Made by a program: the position numbers and the translations under genes. Shown piece after piece: positions 62,482 to 64,000 of a DNA stretch of 64,000 bases. Origin of the DNA: Brachybacterium faecium DSM 4810. GTDB lineage: Bacteria > Actinomycetota > Actinomycetes > Actinomycetales > Dermabacteraceae. The notes under the pieces are model-generated. The model was not told where the DNA came from. It did no database searches and saw only the letters and a list, made by a program, of their open reading frames with translations. How positions within the stretch are numbered: the stretch's first letter is position 1; each line of letters begins with the position of its first letter. The DNA lies in NCBI GenBank assembly GCA_000023405.1, contig CP001643.1, positions 558,001-622,000 of the forward strand, written 5' to 3'.

Positions 62482-64000
62482 ATGCCTCAGACGCCTGCCG
62501 CTACCCCCAATTTCCGGACCGAGCTGGCAACGCAGCTTGCCGATCTGATTCCCGAGGCCATCGCCGACGGCAAGGTTGATGTCGAGAAGCTCAAGGAACT
62601 GCTCGACGGGGATGCCGCCGACAGCAGTGAGCGGTTCGGGCTGTTCTGGCCGGGCAAGAAGCGCGCCCTGCGTGCCGCGCAGGAGCCGACCACGGCGACA
62701 CTGCGCCCCGACTTCAAGAACTCGAAGGACTGGGACACCACCAAGAACGTGTTCATCGAGGGCGACAACCTCGAGGTGCTCAAGATCCTGCAGAAGCACT
62801 ACCACGCCAAGATCAAGCTCATCTACATCGATCCGCCGTACAACACCGGCAAGGACTTCGTCTACCCGGACAACTATCGTGAAGGACTCCAGACATATCT
62901 GGAGTACACGGGCCAGCTTAGTGAAGAGGGCAAGCCGAAGAGCTCGAATGCTAAGAATTCTGCTGAGAACCCGCAGTATCACTCGGCCTGGCTTAGCATG
63001 ATGTATCCGAGACTGAAACTCGCGCGGAACCTACTCACCGAAGACGGCGTCATTTTGATTTCGATCAACGACGTCGAACAGGCGCAGCTACGTCGTTTGT
63101 GCGACGAAGTCTTCGGGGAGTCGAACCTGATTTCGCAGTTCGTGTGGCTCAACGAAGGAAATGTTGACCAACAGAGCAAGGTGAAAGGTGTCCACGAGTA
63201 CGTTCTCGCCTATGCAAGGAACGCGTCCAAGTTTGCTCGCCCTTCGGTGATCGACCCGAACATCACCGAAGACAGCAAGCTATTCAAGGATGTGATCGAG
63301 AACTCGATTACGAAGAATGGTCCAGCAAACCCGGCATCGACTGTCGAGCTTCCCATCGGATTCCCCGCTAACTTCACCTCCGGTGCTATCGCGAAGCGAG
63401 ACGACGCGTTTCCTCACGTCCTCGATGAGGTCGTGGTGGCGGAGGGTAGCGTTTCCGCACCTGCTCGAGTCCGTAGTGGTTGGAGCTCACGTAACCTACT
63501 TGATCTCTTCATCCGCAATGGGTGTGTACCGATCGAGGACGGCGAGGGCCGCGAAACCTGGTTCGAGTTGCGCGACACGGGTGCGATTTACATGATGAAG
63601 CGTCGCTCCGATGAGCAAGGGCATGTGCTGTCGGTTCTACGAAACCTGGGCACAACCAAGCAAAACAGCTCGCTTCTGGCGTCATGGGGGCTCAAGTTCT
63701 CCTACCCGAAGCCGGTCGGGCTGATCGAGTACCTCGTGTCTGTCTTCACCAAGCCCAAGGAGGAGGCTGTCGTACTCGATTTCTTCTCTGGCTCGGCAAC
63801 CACTGCGCACGCGGTCATGGCGGCGAACCTTCGCGACGGTGGGAACCGTGTGCATCTTCAGGTGCAGCTCCCGGAGCCCGTGGAAGGCGGAAGTGGAGCG
63901 ACCATTGCAGACCTTGCGCGTCGGCGCATTGCCGCCGCGGCGGAGGCGGTGTCCAGTTCGCGCCGCGACCAGCTTCAGACGGACGCGGCTGACCGCGTGG
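62482..64000 (+). CDS. Type III-like DNA methyltransferase (Mod), C-terminus beyond window
   Basis: At least 506 residues, open to the window end. Beta-class N6-adenine methyltransferase: DPPY motif in IKLIYIDPPYNTGKDFVYPD near residue 115, LLTEDGVILISINDVEQAQL next, and the AdoMet motif VVLDFFSGSATTAHAVMAAN near residue 435. The layout is that of type III Mod, which supplies target recognition and methylation and pairs with a Res helicase-nuclease that should lie downstream. The ATG has GATACT seven bases upstream and no proper ribosome site, suggesting leaderless translation. The ISL3 element ends 32 bases upstream. Probably once adjacent to the SNF2 helicase gene. Confidence 0.92.
   Translation, partial: MPQTPAATPNFRTELATQLADLIPEAIADGKVDVEKLKELLDGDAADSSERFGLFWPGKKRALRAAQEPTTATLRPDFKNSKDWDTTKNVFIEGDNLEVLKILQKHYHAKIKLIYIDPPYNTGKDFVYPDNYREGLQTYLEYTGQLSEEGKPKSSNAKNSAENPQYHSAWLSMMYPRLKLARNLLTEDGVILISINDVEQAQLRRLCDEVFGESNLISQFVWLNEGNVDQQSKVKGVHEYVLAYARNASKFARPSVIDPNITEDSKLFKDVIENSITKNGPANPASTVELPIGFPANFTSGAIAKRDDAFPHVLDEVVVAEGSVSAPARVRSGWSSRNLLDLFIRNGCVPIEDGEGRETWFELRDTGAIYMMKRRSDEQGHVLSVLRNLGTTKQNSSLLASWGLKFSYPKPVGLIEYLVSVFTKPKEEAVVLDFFSGSATTAHAVMAANLRDGGNRVHLQVQLPEPVEGGSGATIADLARRRIAAAAEAVSSSRRDQLQTDAADRV

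Overview
The window is GC-rich DNA with strong codon bias, twin-arginine and lipoprotein export signals, several likely leaderless starts, and ABC sugar importers that carry no ATPase gene of their own. This points to an actinobacterium. A Micrococcales member such as a Brachybacterium-like genus is my guess, not a demonstrated identity. No rRNA, tRNA or CRISPR array was seen.

Positions 1-33,000 are mostly catabolic. An amidase operon (APC permease, tiny GatC-like protein, amidase) opens the window. It is followed by a LacI-controlled operon for a mannoside-type sugar (LacI, solute-binding protein, two permeases, GH130 phosphorylase) with a clear operator. After an esterase, a SNF2-type helicase and a degraded recombinase-like region comes a divergent AraC / GH4 alpha-galactosidase pair. 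Positions 17,120-28,829 form the metabolic centrepiece. A GntR-binding protein-permease-permease operon diverges from a kinase-SIS-GH89-sulfatase-phosphoesterase operon. The GH89 alpha-N-acetylglucosaminidase and the sulfatase lack signal peptides, so the set looks built to import sulfated, alpha-GlcNAc-containing glycan fragments and dismantle them inside the cell. A GH29 alpha-fucosidase (an IS element sits just upstream of its start) and, further on, an exported GH18 endoglycosidase fit the same host-glycan diet. A quinone-type D-lactate dehydrogenase follows.

Positions 33,233-47,100 are mixed. There is a relic-rich stretch containing a diverged tandem duplication of a small hydrophobic protein gene. 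It is followed by a lone beta-class DNA methyltransferase, an NAD(P)-binding protein, a flotillin, a C69 dipeptidase, a HhH glycosylase, a FUSC-like transporter, an Mrr-type nuclease and several small unknown genes.

Positions 47,134-64,000 are a defence island. Part one is a tightly coupled DUF6361-PLD nuclease-helicase set followed by an Mrr nuclease; directly after the Mrr stop codon lies an in-frame EcsC-family remnant. Part two is a SNF2 helicase, apparently translationally coupled to a 32-residue upstream ORF, and a type III-like Mod methyltransferase that runs off the window. The two are separated by an FRG-domain gene of lower GC, a truncated IS21 istA and an intact ISL3 element with a perfect 8-bp target duplication. 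A decayed IS3 element separates the two parts. The most interesting targets are the DUF6361-PLD-helicase-Mrr set, the short ORF coupled to the second helicase, and the repeated small-protein locus near 34 kb.
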